Origin: Chara braunii
Taxonomy: Eukaryota; Streptophyta; Charophyceae; Charales; Characeae
Assembly (NCBI GenBank): GCA_003427395.1
Contig: BFEA01000035.1
Location: 922,098 to 968,073, forward strand
DNA: 45,976 nt
Direction: 5' to 3'
Positions 1-10,423 of this stretch are shown in pieces. The position numbers and the translations under genes are program-made. The first letter of the stretch is position 1; each line of letters starts with the position of its first letter. The notes beneath the pieces were generated by a model. The model was not told the DNA's origin and did not search any database. It was given only the letters and a program-made list of their open reading frames with translations.

Positions 1-720
1 GTTGAGGCCTTTCAACTGCCCCCGTAGGTGCCTTTCACTCTGGGTTCCTACAGAACCACACTCCCTATGGTACTCCGTAACACTCCTAGTTTCTACTGCT
101 ATCAAAGCGGGCACCCTCAGCACTAGCCCCGTACATAGCACCACAGCTCTGGCGATATCCTCCACAGTTTCGTTAGAAGGCTCCCCGGGACCCCCCAAGG
201 GCCTGCCCGGTTATATCTTTGCCATTGCACCCTATTACTACACGAGCTCTATAGACCAGATCTTCCTAGGCAGTAGGACGGCCATACCAATAGACCAGAT
301 CTTCCTAGACAGTAGGACGGTCATACCAATCACATCTATTGTCTGCCTCAGTTGAGGCCTTTCAACTGCCCCCGTAGGTGCCTTTCACTCTGGGTTCCTA
401 CAGAACCACACTCCCTATGGTACTCNCACATCTATTGTCTGCCTCAGTTGAGGCCTTTCAACTGCCCCCGTAGGTGCCTTTCACTCTGGGTTCCTACAGA
501 ACCACACTCCCTATGGTACTCTGCAACACTCCTATTTTCTACTGCTATCAAAGCGGGCACCCTCAGCACTAGCCCCGTACGTAGCACCACAGCTCTGGCG
601 ATATCCTCCACAGTTTTGTTAGAAGGCTCCCCGGGACCCCCCAAGGGCCCTACAGAAGGCCCTAAGTCTACCCCTAGGAGGTCCCCTAACTCCCCCTTAG
701 AGCACAACCTAACCCACACG
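1..720. repeat. Diverged direct-repeat block at the left edge
   Basis: The sequence at 1-205 recurs with a few substitutions from 447 to about 645, so this is a real direct repeat. A 39-bp unit (TAGACCAGATCTTCCTAG...) is repeated in tandem at 252-290 and 291-329. Read on the minus strand, 444-719 is open for 91 codons, and a short stretch (VEDIARAVVL) faintly resembles the tail of the LINE protein at 14.1 kb. I regard a LINE origin as weak. The block lies in the intron after the last kinesin exon visible here. Confidence 0.6.
331..521. other. Single-N assembly join with a 95-bp duplicated flank
   Basis: Bases 331-425 and 427-521 are identical over 95 bp and are separated by one N at 426. The same arrangement, with the same 95-bp length, occurs at 31551 and 31808. 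It is best explained by two contig ends that overlap and were not merged. The real sequence probably holds one copy. Confidence 0.85.
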
Positions 721-1315
721 GGAGGACCCTAAGTTCCCTGACTGAGACCCCTCTCCCCCAGCTCCACTACAGCATGCTGAAGATGACCCTAAGGACGCCC
801 CGCGCTGGGTGCACCATGAATCCCCTAATCCCGACGTCATGCATCGGTCAATGCCCTCCCGTGTCGATGCGCACAAAGTTGAGGGCACAGAGATTTTACC
901 CCACAATCTTACACCACAAGGCACAATTTACACCTGTGCTCTACCCACTGTGCTGATGCCAACCACTCTGAGGGTATACTCACACTAGCACTTTTCTAAA
1001 CGTATCCGGCTGCAGTGACGGCCGGATCTCGATGCATCTGACCACAATCACATCTAGAGCTGAGTCAAAAAAGTCCTACCCATAGTGTGAGTATGCCCTG
1101 GAACCTTCCCTAGCGCTTTCTTCTCTGATGGTTGAGACATTTGAACCCAACAGAAGTCGCCATCCACGCAGCAGGTAAAAATACTGAAGTAACAAGGCTC
1201 CAATCTATTCGTGGGGAACAGCACGTGCTGGGAACCGGGCCCAGCGTCCCAAATGGAAATTTACCTGAAGTACTAAATTTAACTACTCCAAAGAAGAAAT
1301 AGACCACACCACCGT
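721..1315. other. Intronic DNA, no gene seen
   Basis: No conserved coding segment is visible. One copy of a dispersed GC-rich motif lies at 1226-1250 on the minus strand (GACGCTGGACCCGGTTTCC family, also found at 8.4, 9.27 and 24.9 kb). Confidence 0.4.
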
Positions 1316-1420
1316 CTTCCCCCAACCAGAACGTATGGTCCTTATCACTGTACCTAGACTGGGGAGTTGGCCAAAATACAGATGTAAACATACAATGGCA
1401 TACATTCTATTTGGGGGAAG
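1316..1420. mobile_element. MITE-like element, copy 1 (about 105 bp)
   Basis: The ends are inverted repeats: CTTCCCCCAACCAGAACGTA at 1316 and its near-complement at 1397-1420, with 19 of 24 positions matching. The interior (TTATCACTGTACCTAGACTG, then AAAATACAGATGTAA) matches two further elements at 4896-4991 and 40997-41090. No coding capacity exists, so this would be a non-autonomous DNA transposon. I could not identify a clear target-site duplication. Confidence 0.65.
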
Positions 1421-2271
1421 TAGTGTTCATTCAATTGCCAGTAACAGAGGCGGGAGGTTGTCACTGTACCTAGATACAGATCGAGCGTTCCAAATCGCCG
1501 TTCACATCACCTCGACACACCAACCCCTCTGACTCAAAAGGAGTGTCCCTGGCGGCCTCTACTCATCATCCCTCCTAACTCATTGACACACACAACACCC
1601 CAACCTCCCTTGCCACCACCATCCACAACCCTTGAACCGCCCAGCTTCACTAAATGCTCGCTCACCTCCCTTTTACACTCTTCCTTGAAACTTATGCCAC
1701 ATTGACACGCAACCCTCCATATCCCACTTACCTCCCACACTGTAATCTCTAAACCCTCTAAAATTTTACGATTGGCTTTTCACAGTTGACCACCTTTACA
1801 CAGAAGCCCTTCTCACTCAACAGAAGATCTCTGTGAGTCATTGCTCATCCTACCTCCTTGGCACATGCCCAACACCCCAACCACCCCAATCACCATTCGC
1901 AACACCATCCATGACCCCCTCACACAACCCAGCCCCAATCACCACATGCTGCAGACTTCTCTATACACTCTTCCTTGATGCTTGTCTGATATAACATCAC
2001 AACCTTCCATATCCCATTTCGCACCTCCCTAGTTGCTCTCAGCACCTCCCTAATTGCCCTCAGCACCTCTCCAATCGCTCTTTAAACCATTGTACTTAGA
2101 ATTTCAATATTTACTTGGCACAGAGTACTGTGAATGGAATCAGGACTACAGTTAGCTAGAGGAACTCGGCAAAAACTGCATGGAAAATATCAACGAAGTA
2201 ATGAGCAAGCACGCACAAACAAATTCCGTTTACCAGAGGCCACCAGGAGACCAGACGTAGCCACACTGTAC
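1421..2271. repeat. CA/CT-rich intron with a diverged duplication
   Basis: The segment at about 1570-1745 recurs in diverged form at about 1860-2035; both contain ACACTCTTCCTTGA and CCTCCATATCCCA-like stretches. It is followed by three copies of a roughly 22-bp unit (CACCTCCCTAATTGCCCTC) at 2020-2085. No coding segment was recognised. The next kinesin motor exon, which should begin with VLTVHVQG-like residues, was not found here, so the intron leaving exon 2272..2436 is longer than 2.2 kb. Confidence 0.5.
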
Positions 2272-2436
2272 CTGTGTGAACGACTGCTTCGCTCATTCAG
2301 AGCAGTTGCCCCAACAGCCCTGTTCTTGAGGCCAATCTTCATCAGCTCCAAAACATCTTGTGTGCTTCTGACAGGCACCAGTTGTGCATCTGGTACGTTC
2401 AATCCATTCTGCTGCGAGTTGTTACGAATCTCCAGC
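2272..2436 (-). CDS. Kinesin-14 motor exon: switch I region
   Basis: This 165-nt exon encodes LEIRNNSQQNGLNVPDAQLV, continues through a helix with LMKIGLKNRAVGATALNERS, and ends in SRSH. NERSSRSH is the kinesin switch I motif (NxxSSRSH), which contacts the nucleotide phosphate and Mg. LEIRNNSQ-NGLNVPDA is highly characteristic of plant kinesin-14 motors. The donor is CACAG|GTACAG, leaving two bases (AG) of a serine codon, as expected for the family's SHS continuation. The 5' boundary is not AG but AC: intron TTGCAC|GCTGGAG. Joined to the previous exon, it gives D-S-N-K-K-L-E-I-R without a break. No frameshift or stop is present. Confidence 0.92.
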
Positions 2437-2657
2437 GTGCAATTCACTATGTCAAGGAAGTTACGCTTGTATTGATCATTTCAAACACACAAGCGCACAT
2501 ATTCCCCACGAGATCCCTATGGACTTAAACATGGTTGATTTCCTTTCTCTAGTATATACACATATATTGACATCTAAAATGATAATCCTCGCTCATACCA
2601 TACCTTCTTCACCTCCCCACCGATCTGTCTGTCTGTCTGTATGTTTGTTTGTCGATA

Positions 2658-2815
<158 letters not shown>

Positions 2816-2910
2816 CAAACACACCCACACAGCCTCTGCAGACGCACAAACCACAAATTCACGAAAGCACGACTTTGTATTTTGGAGGTGGGATCAAGTT
2901 AGAAACCTTT

Positions 2911-3842
2911 GCCAGAGTCTTCATCTCCTTCCCCATAGATAGATCCAACCCGAAATCCCTCGCCATTCACAATACTGACCCACAAGAAGTAACTCTGAAC
3001 TCCTACACGCTGAGAAAGGTGAGAGTATTGGGAAACTGGCCGAAGAGTATATTTCACACGGACACAACAATCCAAGACCTTGAATTCGACCCACAAGAAT
3101 GGTTGTGGCTCCCAGAGGCTAACAGATTCTGTAAGAATCCACTCAGATAACACAGTACACAGTTAAGATGGGATACAAAAAGTTTCCAAGAACCAAAGAC
3201 CCGAACCAGTAATCATAGAACGATGGACCAAATTGCTCAGACAGAGAAATGGAACCAATTGTGGAACTCCCCTGGCAGAAGTACAAATCAATTCGCCCAG
3301 TAAAAACAAGAAGTCTCCAATGGCTGATGACCTACAATGCCCTCCCAGTGAATGCCCGAAGGAAGAACAGCGATCCAAGCAGCTCAGAGGCATGTCTGGT
3401 ATGCTCAGACAATGAACAGGAAGATATAATACACTGTCTGATCACTCGTACTGACCTGTGGGCAAGAACCTCAGCGCTTTGGGACTACTTATTTCCCTCT
3501 CCCCTACCCGAATACCCAATCCAACTTCTCCTATGGACTAACACCCCATCTCTTGCCCTCAAATCAGAACGCGTCTGGTTCGGAATTATCAGGAAGGTAA
3601 CACTGTGGGTCATCTGGAGGGAGAGATGCAACAGGACAATTGACAAGACGACCAATCCGACTGAACAAGTATGGGCGATTACAAAACTGTTCATGGAGAC
3701 CGATATCCGGTGTCAATGGAAGAAGGTCAGACGCCAAGCTCAGCAAAATCCAGAGAAACATCAAGAGTTGGTCGCCAACTTTAACAAAGTATGGCTTGCC
3801 CAGGGGAAGATAGCTGAGATCCAGGATCTACAAATCAGATGA
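2911..3842 (+). pseudogene. LINE ORF2 C-terminus with zf-RVT-like region
   Basis: An open stretch to 3150 ends in a stop (...LPEANRFCKNPLR) and a second open stretch runs 3249-3842. The latter contains LQWLMTYNALPVNARRKN, then CLVC about 70 residues in (the CxxC pair of the reverse-transcriptase zinc-binding region), then IIHCLITRTDLW. In the related copy at 7.4 kb the equivalent is HIFMQC, so the last cysteine appears lost here. A conserved C-terminal tail (ELVANFNKVWLAQGKIAEI) follows and recurs at 6.6 kb as KFKQHRLGEGKIAQIEG. The RT and endonuclease domains are absent, so this is a dead fragment. It is not a host gene. Confidence 0.75.
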
Positions 3843-4249
3843 AAAGACTGGCACAATTCGTCGATCCCCCAGAGGAGGACAACTCCCGTCCAGGAAGAGC
3901 AACAGGACTTCAGGGCAACATAAGCTCCGTTGAGCCCAGCTCAGACAGTGATTCTTTGGGTTTCTAGCTTTTTCATCTACCTGACAGATTCTGATCGAAG
4001 GATCTGAGAGGAAACTCAGAGAAAGGCAAGCTGACAGTCAATCCTCCATCTCAATGGGGTAATCAATGCTGGTCAGGGACACTTCAGCCAGACGGAAGGG
4101 AGCATGGGTGTGTCCATTGATGCAAACTGTTTTTATGACTTGCTGGGGGAATAGGAACCGGACTGACGCTCCCCAAAATGGATATGGAGCCAGGGCCATA
4201 AGGACCTGTGTAAATTTAAAAAAAAAAAGAAAAAAAAAAAAAAAGAAGG
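2911..4249 (+). mobile_element. 5'-truncated LINE with poly(A) tail and likely TSD
   Basis: The block holds the C-terminal end of a LINE ORF2, a 3' UTR and an A-rich tail at about 4217-4248. The 10-mer AGAAACCTTT occurs at 2901-2910 just before it and again at 4250-4259 right after the tail, which is the pattern of a target-site duplication. The length (about 1.34 kb) and missing reverse transcriptase show 5' truncation. It sits antisense in the U12-type kinesin intron. Confidence 0.75.
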
Positions 4250-4633
4250 AGAAACCTTTCTATTACAAGGCCGCTTTTTGAGCTACGCCTTTGGCAAGAC
4301 TTCCAATCTTTTCTCATTTTGCGGGATGGTAGGTATTCACATCCATGTGCTTTAGCCACACAGATTTGGCAGTTCGCTGGGTTGGCTTCGCCGTGGTTCC
4401 CAATAGGAAATTCGTGGATCAAAGAGAACTGCTACTGATGGCGTTTCCCTTTTCTTTTCATCCGTTAGTTCTTGATTGCAAGGCAACAACATCAGAATCC
4501 AAAAAGTGTTTCAACAATAATTGCAAAATTCAGTACTTCTGAGCTAACCTGCAGTGCACCTGCAACCCGTAAGAATTGACAGCCGATAGGCAGACAAAAC
4601 GTATGCAAAACAACTAGAAAGTTGCAAGGATAT

Positions 4634-4809
4634 TTTTTATTTGAGTCGGGCGACAGCAGGTCCCGGAGCTGTTCGTTGTATATCTCAAGCATCTGCACTG
4701 CAACTTCGTAGCGTACGGTGTCCTCTCTTGCAATACCCAAACTGAAAAGGTCATTCAGCGCCCTGTAGTTCACTCCCCAGTCCCCTTCCTTGGCATTTGT
4801 TGGACCCGA
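4634..4809 (-). CDS. Kinesin-14 motor exon after the P-loop
   Basis: This 176-nt exon encodes SGPTNAKEGDWGVNYRALND, then LFSLGIAREDTVRYEVAVQM, then LEIYNEQLRDLLSPDSNKK. GVNYRALNDLF and EIYNEQ-RDLL are conserved motor segments (loop L5/alpha-2 and beta-4 regions) in kinesin-14s. The acceptor is GGTGCAG|TCGGGT, preceded by a pyrimidine-rich tract. It joins the previous exon's TFTM as TFTM-SGP, matching the family. The donor is the U12-type ATATCCTT; the exon ends two bases into a lysine codon. There are no internal stops. A MITE copy lies only about 90 bp upstream of the acceptor. Confidence 0.92.
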
Positions 4810-4895
4810 CTGCACCAGAGCAACCAAACAGTTGGGTTGAGAAGAATTGAACACAGCACATATAAAGCTCTGGTAGAGCACACTCAAACTACCGC

Positions 4896-4991
4896 CTTCA
4901 CCCGAATAGAACACTTGGTCATTATCGCTGCATCTAGACTGGGATTGCACAGAATGCAGGTGTGATGACCGGGCCTTCTCTCCGGGGGAAG
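4896..4991. mobile_element. MITE-like element, copy 2 (about 96 bp)
   Basis: The left end CTTCACCCGAATAGAACACT and the right end (ending GGCCTTCTCTCCGGGGGAAG) are inverted repeats, with 18 of 25 positions pairing. The interior GCTGCATCTAGACTGGGA aligns with copies at 1316 and 40997. It lies in the kinesin intron just upstream of the 4634..4809 acceptor. Confidence 0.7.
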
Positions 4992-4999
4992 ACGATAGG

Positions 5000-6235
5000 A
5001 CTTCCATGCCCCCCCAATATGATTGGATTTCCGTAGTTATATTCAGAAACGAAATAGCTGTGAGAGTGAGTCTGCCCTCAGTGTAAATGTCGCTGACAAT
5101 TGGTTATCAGCCTACCACCACCTTGTTAGCATGCAAGGCACTATGACGGTGATAGAAGGCAATACGTCTACAAAATACAGAAATTATCAGCATAGTGCGA
5201 GGCCACCAGGCCCATGAATTGACTGAAGGCAGGTAGGGCCCACAGTGGCCAGTCATAGAAAGGCCCTAGCGGAGCCCGTAGAAGCCCTAACCCTCCCAGC
5301 CTGAATACTTACTCAGTGCCAGCCACCCAAACCACAGCTTCCAGTGGCCTCAAGTCTTGCTGACTGTCGGCTGTGAGGCTGCTGAAGTGCACCAAGGGAA
5401 GCAGCGCCAAGCAGTGCCAAAACATCCATAGCTGGGCACTTTGTGCTTGTCAGTCTGTGTATTATCATGTTCACTATATACAACACCACAAAGCAGAGTG
5501 TGCAATCCTTTTCGTCAGTACGTCCACCAAATTCATCAACAGGTCGAACCTCAGCAGTTTTGTCAGACTTTCACCAAATCATCAACATGTTGAACCTCAG
5601 CAGTCTGCCCAGGATGCCTCGCTGGCTGGCATCTGTCAGGCTGCTGGAGTTGCATCGAGAGAGGCAGTGCCAGGCAGTGGAGCCCCCCAAAAAGTACGAC
5701 TGTGCCAGACTGGTCATCCGACTTTCACTGAGCGATCAGGAGGTTGAATCTCGACAGAATTGCCCAGGATGGCTTTGACTGATGGATAAGGACTCACCAT
5801 GCCATGCAGAATGAGCAATACCCCTGAGGAAAGTTAGACCTCACTTATACCAACCCCGCGATTTGGTCCAAAGTTCTCCAAACCCGTGACAAGAATGGCA
5901 GCAAGTCTGAAAAACTAGCATCACCTGGCAGTTGTCATGTTCCCTATACACAACTCCACAAAAACGAATTGCGGACAGGTCTATAAGTAACTGGCCCATC
6001 TAGGCGATGGCCCCCATGTGGAAAAGTCCAGAAAACAGCCCAATAAATCATTCACAAGACGAAAACAAACCTATATTCTTGCCGCACAAGCTTGGTTTTA
6101 TTTTGTCAAACAGCTTCGTTCCAACTCAGAGCTGTTGAACCAGTTCACGGCCATTGTGCATTCTTCGTCCAAAAACTACCAGTAGGCTGGTGCTCGCTGT
6201 TGGAGACAGGAGAGGAGAGGTTGGGGACAACTAAC
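5000..6235. repeat. Intron made of diverged direct repeats
   Basis: GTGAGGCTGCTGAAGTGCAC (near 5370) recurs as TCAGGCTGCTGGAGTTGCAT (near 5637), each followed by a ...GCAG(T/C)GCCA(A/G)GCAGTG-like run. ATCATGTTCACTATATACAA (5463) recurs as GTCATGTTCCCTATACACAA (5935). GTTGAACCTCAGCAGT also repeats, with one change, at about 5544 and 5590. No conserved protein was recognised, and the short ORFs here look accidental. Confidence 0.5.
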
Positions 6236-6342
6236 CATGGTAAACGTCTTTCCTGAGCCTGTTTGTCCATAAGCAAATATGCAGACATTGAAGCCATCAA
6301 GCACAGAACGAATCAGAGGCTTGGTGTCCATAAACACGTCCG
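6236..6342 (-). CDS. Kinesin-14 motor exon: P-loop (ATP-binding)
   Basis: This 107-nt exon encodes [20 protein letters not shown], then [24 protein letters not shown] is the kinesin Walker A/P-loop, and [22 protein letters not shown] is near-invariant in plant kinesin-14s. The acceptor is TTTGCAG|CGGACG. The split codon is completed by the G from exon 11366..11193, giving Q-A-D-V-F. The donor is ATG|GTTAGT. All catalytic residues visible are intact, so this exon looks functional. Confidence 0.95.
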
Positions 6343-6399
6343 CTGCAAACACATTCAACAACCAGAAGCATAATCTGTGTAAGAATACACTCCAACGGA

Positions 6400-6720
6400 G
6401 GCACTGCCTTAGAACATCTCAGCAAATGCTTCATTTACATGGATTGAGGATTCACTTCAGCCAGCCCTTGGGTAACTCAAGGCCTTTTAAGAATGGGGAG
6501 GCGAAGGGGCGTATCATAGCACAGTGGTATAGGGTCCAAAGAAAGATGAAAGAGAACCAAGACAAGGCAAAAGAACTACGCCAAGACAAGGCAAACGAAC
6601 TACGAGAAAAATTCAAACAGCACAGGCTGGGAGAAGGCAAGATAGCACAGATAGAAGGCCAAGGAATAACATTTTCCTGGTGGCCGGAGAAAGCGCACTA
6701 GAAGAGGAGTTGGCGGAGGT
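6400..6720 (+). pseudogene. LINE C-terminal fragment
   Basis: The reading frame ending at 6701 carries a charged tail (KELREKFKQHRLGEGKIAQI) that aligns with the end of the LINE protein at 3.8 kb (FNKVWLAQGKIAEI). Nothing upstream in this segment is recognisable. It is a short relic on the strand opposite the kinesin gene. Confidence 0.55.
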
Positions 6721-6949
6721 TGTCTGAAGTATGCCAGGGTTATCCATTCTTAAAAGGGGAATAGCTCTCTACAGAAGTTCCAGCATGCTAAGGAGAACAA
6801 CATGGACAAGGTCACACCTTTTTGGACTTCAACAGAACAAGGGTGGCAGAACAAAGGTGGCGCACAGGACCGCAGCTAATAGCAGGGGACTGGGTAGCTG
6901 CCCCTGGGGAGCTGGGAAGTGTGGGCAATGTGGTGGAGGTATGAACAGA

Positions 6950-7800
6950 CGAAACACTGGTTAACCTCTTCCACATAGGCAAGGAGAATAAGCTCACCGG
7001 GTACTTCCCAGAAGTGATTAGATGGTGGAGAAAGTCGGACCTGCACAGGATACGCGTGCTGCGGGATAAAGACGTTTGGATCACATACCAACCAAATGGC
7101 AGTGGGTCCCTATGGGAAAACCCAGGTCGAGGGAGAATTTTAAATTGCACACTCTAACGGTGAACGCCACATACCGTCTGCTACGACCAAAGGTGAACAT
7201 AAAAGAAACAGTAAAGGCCCGATGAAGGTCTCATTTGAATGTAGGGATTGAGGCAATCCGCCCGATTCGATAGTTCACCACCACAAGGTCTAGGCCAGCG
7301 AAGATGGCTTCACTGCAGTGGCAGATAGAACACCGCTGCCTGCCCACCAATGACTGGTTGATAGATCATGCATATCTCGAGCAGAAGGGGCGCAGACGTT
7401 ACCCTGGTGTAAATCATGCCACGCTGCTTTTCCCTCCCGCAGAATTCCCGAAACCATAGAGCACATATTCATGCAGTGTCCAGGGGCTGTCCTTACATGG
7501 CGATGGTGGGATAGGATCTGGACCCTGTTGGGCACTGAGTCCAACTGGCCATGGGATTGGAGGGCCATATTATGCGAGGCATGGTCCTCCCCCACTGACA
7601 ACACCTTTGAAAATAACATGTTCAGAGCGGTCATGCGGACCCTCTGGAGGAAACGCTGTATACATGCTATTGAGGGTGTCCGCAGAACTGGGGAAGAGGC
7701 AACGGACATGATAAGGCAATATATTCAACAAGAACTCATGCACATTGGCAAAACACAAAAAATCAACTCGATTCATTTCATTCAGCACAGGACATAACAC
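6950..7800 (+). pseudogene. LINE ORF2 fragment with zf-RVT domain
   Basis: Two frames read as a LINE C-terminus. Near 6985-7150: TGYFPEVIRWWRKSDLHRIR. Near 7306-7400: LPTNDWLIDHAYLEQKGRRR. A frameshift near 7400-7410 then leads into WCKSCHAAFPSRRIPETIEH, followed by IFMQCPGAVLTWRWWDRIWT. CKSC plus HIFMQC is the CxxC...HxxxxC pattern of the zinc-binding region found after LINE reverse transcriptases. The open frame ends at 7797. The frameshift and the missing RT show it is dead. The same domain occurs at 3.4 kb (+) and 14.4 kb (-). Confidence 0.75.
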
Positions 7801-9390
7801 ACGCAATTCACCAATTCTCTGGAGACTGGTTGGGCAGTGAGAACGGGGGCTGGATCGCATCTATCAGATGGGAAGGCAAGCCCGCCCAGGAATGCAATCA
7901 TCAGGAGTTCAGGAGAGCCTACCATATCTGCTTCAGAGACTGGACTACTGTGGGCTAGGGGATGCCACTGCGACCATCCACAGAATTCCCCGACCCCTTC
8001 CCGCCCCACCAACTGGCAATGGTGGATATGCAATGGTATGGAGCAGACTGAATGAGTGATACAGGGCAGATACAAAGCAGGCTGGTACCCAGAGGAAACA
8101 GGAAGTAGCCGCTAGGGTGATACTAGTGATCTGGCGGTCTGGTGCAGACTGAAGAGGTGGCCCTTTTTGTCCTACGTGTTTATCACTATTTCTATTATGT
8201 TGGAGAGTTATCTTCAGGCCGGGGTCTCAGCATAGGTAGACCAACCAACAGGTGGTGTAACTAGTGCATTCAGCATAGGTAGAGCCTGTTGGAAGGCGGG
8301 GCGGGGAGCAGACAGGAACCACTGGTATCCCCCAGAGGCCCTGGTTGGGCCCCAGTCCTGGGCCTCAGTTCTAGGAATACAGGACAGACAGTGATGTGAC
8401 GCTGGACCCGGTTTCCAGCACCTGTGTTCTCTCGCAACTCGCCTCATGGTTTTCTTAAAAGGGACGCTGGACCCGGTTTCCAGCAGGTGATGATGCTCCC
8501 CACCAATAGATGGAGCGGCCTGCTGACAAAGCCTCAATCCCGGTGGTTCTCTTACCACCACTGGGATAGAGGCCTTGCACAAGGGCCTTGAAAAGGGAAA
8601 AAAAAGGTGGAGCAGGGGTTAAAGCACTGGTACGCGGTCCCAGCCTTGCAGTCCGGAACTTGTCGCCACAAGAAAACGAGGCCGAAACATCAAACGCTGG
8701 GCCTGCCGTTGATAAATTGGATCAGCGGTCACGTTTTCGTTTCGCGCTTCCAGAATTCGAGGTGTCAGGCCCGCGGCCCAGGTGCCCATGCACTGGTGCT
8801 TAATCCTTGCTCAGGGAAAGCGATCATTGTTTGCCCACTCAGGTCTTGCCAGCTACAACGAATGGAAGGGGGTTGGCAGTCGTGCCAAGGACAAACAATT
8901 ACTTTTAAAGCAGTTCAGGCCAGGAAGCATTTTGTCTTTTCGTCCTTGTTGCCCTTTTGTTACATCCAGCCATATGACTGGAATGAGTTAGATTGTCAGG
9001 ACTGAAGGACAACGGTCAAGGTCGTAGCGTTTTGGACTCTGACAGAACAAGGGTAGAGACGGGGTTACTCCGTCCTAAGGGCCATAACCACGGCAGTGTA
9101 TTGACAGAGGGAAATGTGGTGACAACGTTGAACACCTAAGGTTGTGCAGGTCAGGTCAGGAACAGGAACTGACAAGGAAGTGTTTGGTCCGTTGGTACTC
9201 GTCTCCCTTTGAATGAAGTCACTTGTGTGACCGAGTTTGAGTGCTACGGTTGGTTCGAATTTCAAAAGGGTCGCTGGGTCCGGTTTCCTGTCAACTGAAA
9301 CATGGGTAATGGTCCCAGTAACTCTTCCCGGGTAGAATTGTGAGCTCCCCATCCTTGTGAATTTTTCAATGTTAAAAAAAAAAGAGGGGG
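7801..9390. repeat. LINE 3' flank and dispersed-motif region
   Basis: No gene was recognised. A-rich tracts at about 8594-8607 and 9373-9384 could be LINE 3' tails. The motif GACGCTGGACCCGGTTTCC occurs at 8396-8420 and 8461-8485, and a diverged copy (TCGCTGGGTCCGGTTTCC) at 9268-9290. Further copies sit at 1226 and 24925 on the other strand. Confidence 0.45.
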
Positions 9391-10207
9391 GAAAGGGGCA
9401 GGAGAAACACCTCCAGTGGTATAATGATACTATAATCTGATCATCGGAGCCAATAAGAGAAAACTTATGTAATCCGGCCGTAGATGACCAATATCCAAAG
9501 CAATAGACTGCTGCTTATGCAGCATGACCATCAGTGTCGAATCTGTAGATGTGTACAAGACCCTGAGGGCGAAGCGATGGAAATCTGTACCCCAGCCGTA
9601 GATGACCAATATGCATAGCAATGGACGGCTACCTATGTAGTCTGGCCATCAGTGTAGATGTGTAGAGGACCCTGATGGTGATGTGAAGGAAATCTGTCTG
9701 ACGAAGCCAATTACGTTTGGCAATTTCTTTGTGCAACCCAACCCAGAGGGGTCTTTTGTTTCCATTGTCATGTCCTACACCAAACTCGCGCCCTACCAGA
9801 TGCCATCAATTACCACCAGTTTTTCCCATTTCAAATAACTCCAAATAAAAATGCGATTGTGACTTTGAACTAAGTCACCAGGCAAGTTTTGAACGTCTTA
9901 GACTATATTAGACTAGCATAGAAACGTTTTTTCTTTTTTTTTCCAAAACAAACCACCACTACCTCCGAGCCTCATTTTGCCGAGGCGGAGTAGAACTGCA
10001 CCGCCAGCCATTGTGGTCCCGTGGCGCCCGGCCTCCGAAGAATGCTTTATAAATTGCCACTGAAAGCTGGTGGTGGTTTAACTGACACTCATGCAAGGAA
10101 CCAGGTAATGGGAACGCCAATTTTCCAGCATGCAAAATCTCAGAGAAGACCAAGCATGATTGAGCCTAGTTGAGAGCAGAATACCAAAGCTGCATGCACA
10201 GTGCACA
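9391..10207. repeat. Intron with a 118-bp tandem duplication
   Basis: A segment beginning GTAGATGACCAATATCCAAA at 9480 repeats from 9598 with about a dozen changes (period 118 bp). The rest shows nothing recognisable. Confidence 0.6.
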
Positions 10208-10423
10208 CCAACTAGGAACAAACAAAACACTAAGGTCTCTTGTAAAGAAAGCCTAACTCCTCGCCTCCAGTCATCAATACAACAACAATGTAGCAGCTCT
10301 GCTGTGATGTGACCGCCAACTAGGAACAAACAAAACACTTAGGTCTCTTGTAAAGAAAGCCTAACTCCTCGCCTCCAGTCATCAATACAACAACAATGTA
10401 GCAGCCCTGCTGTGATGTGACCG
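10208..10423. repeat. 108-bp tandem duplication
   Basis: CCAACTAGGAACAAACAAAA begins both 10208 and 10316. The two 108-bp units differ at only about two positions, so the duplication is recent. Confidence 0.9.
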
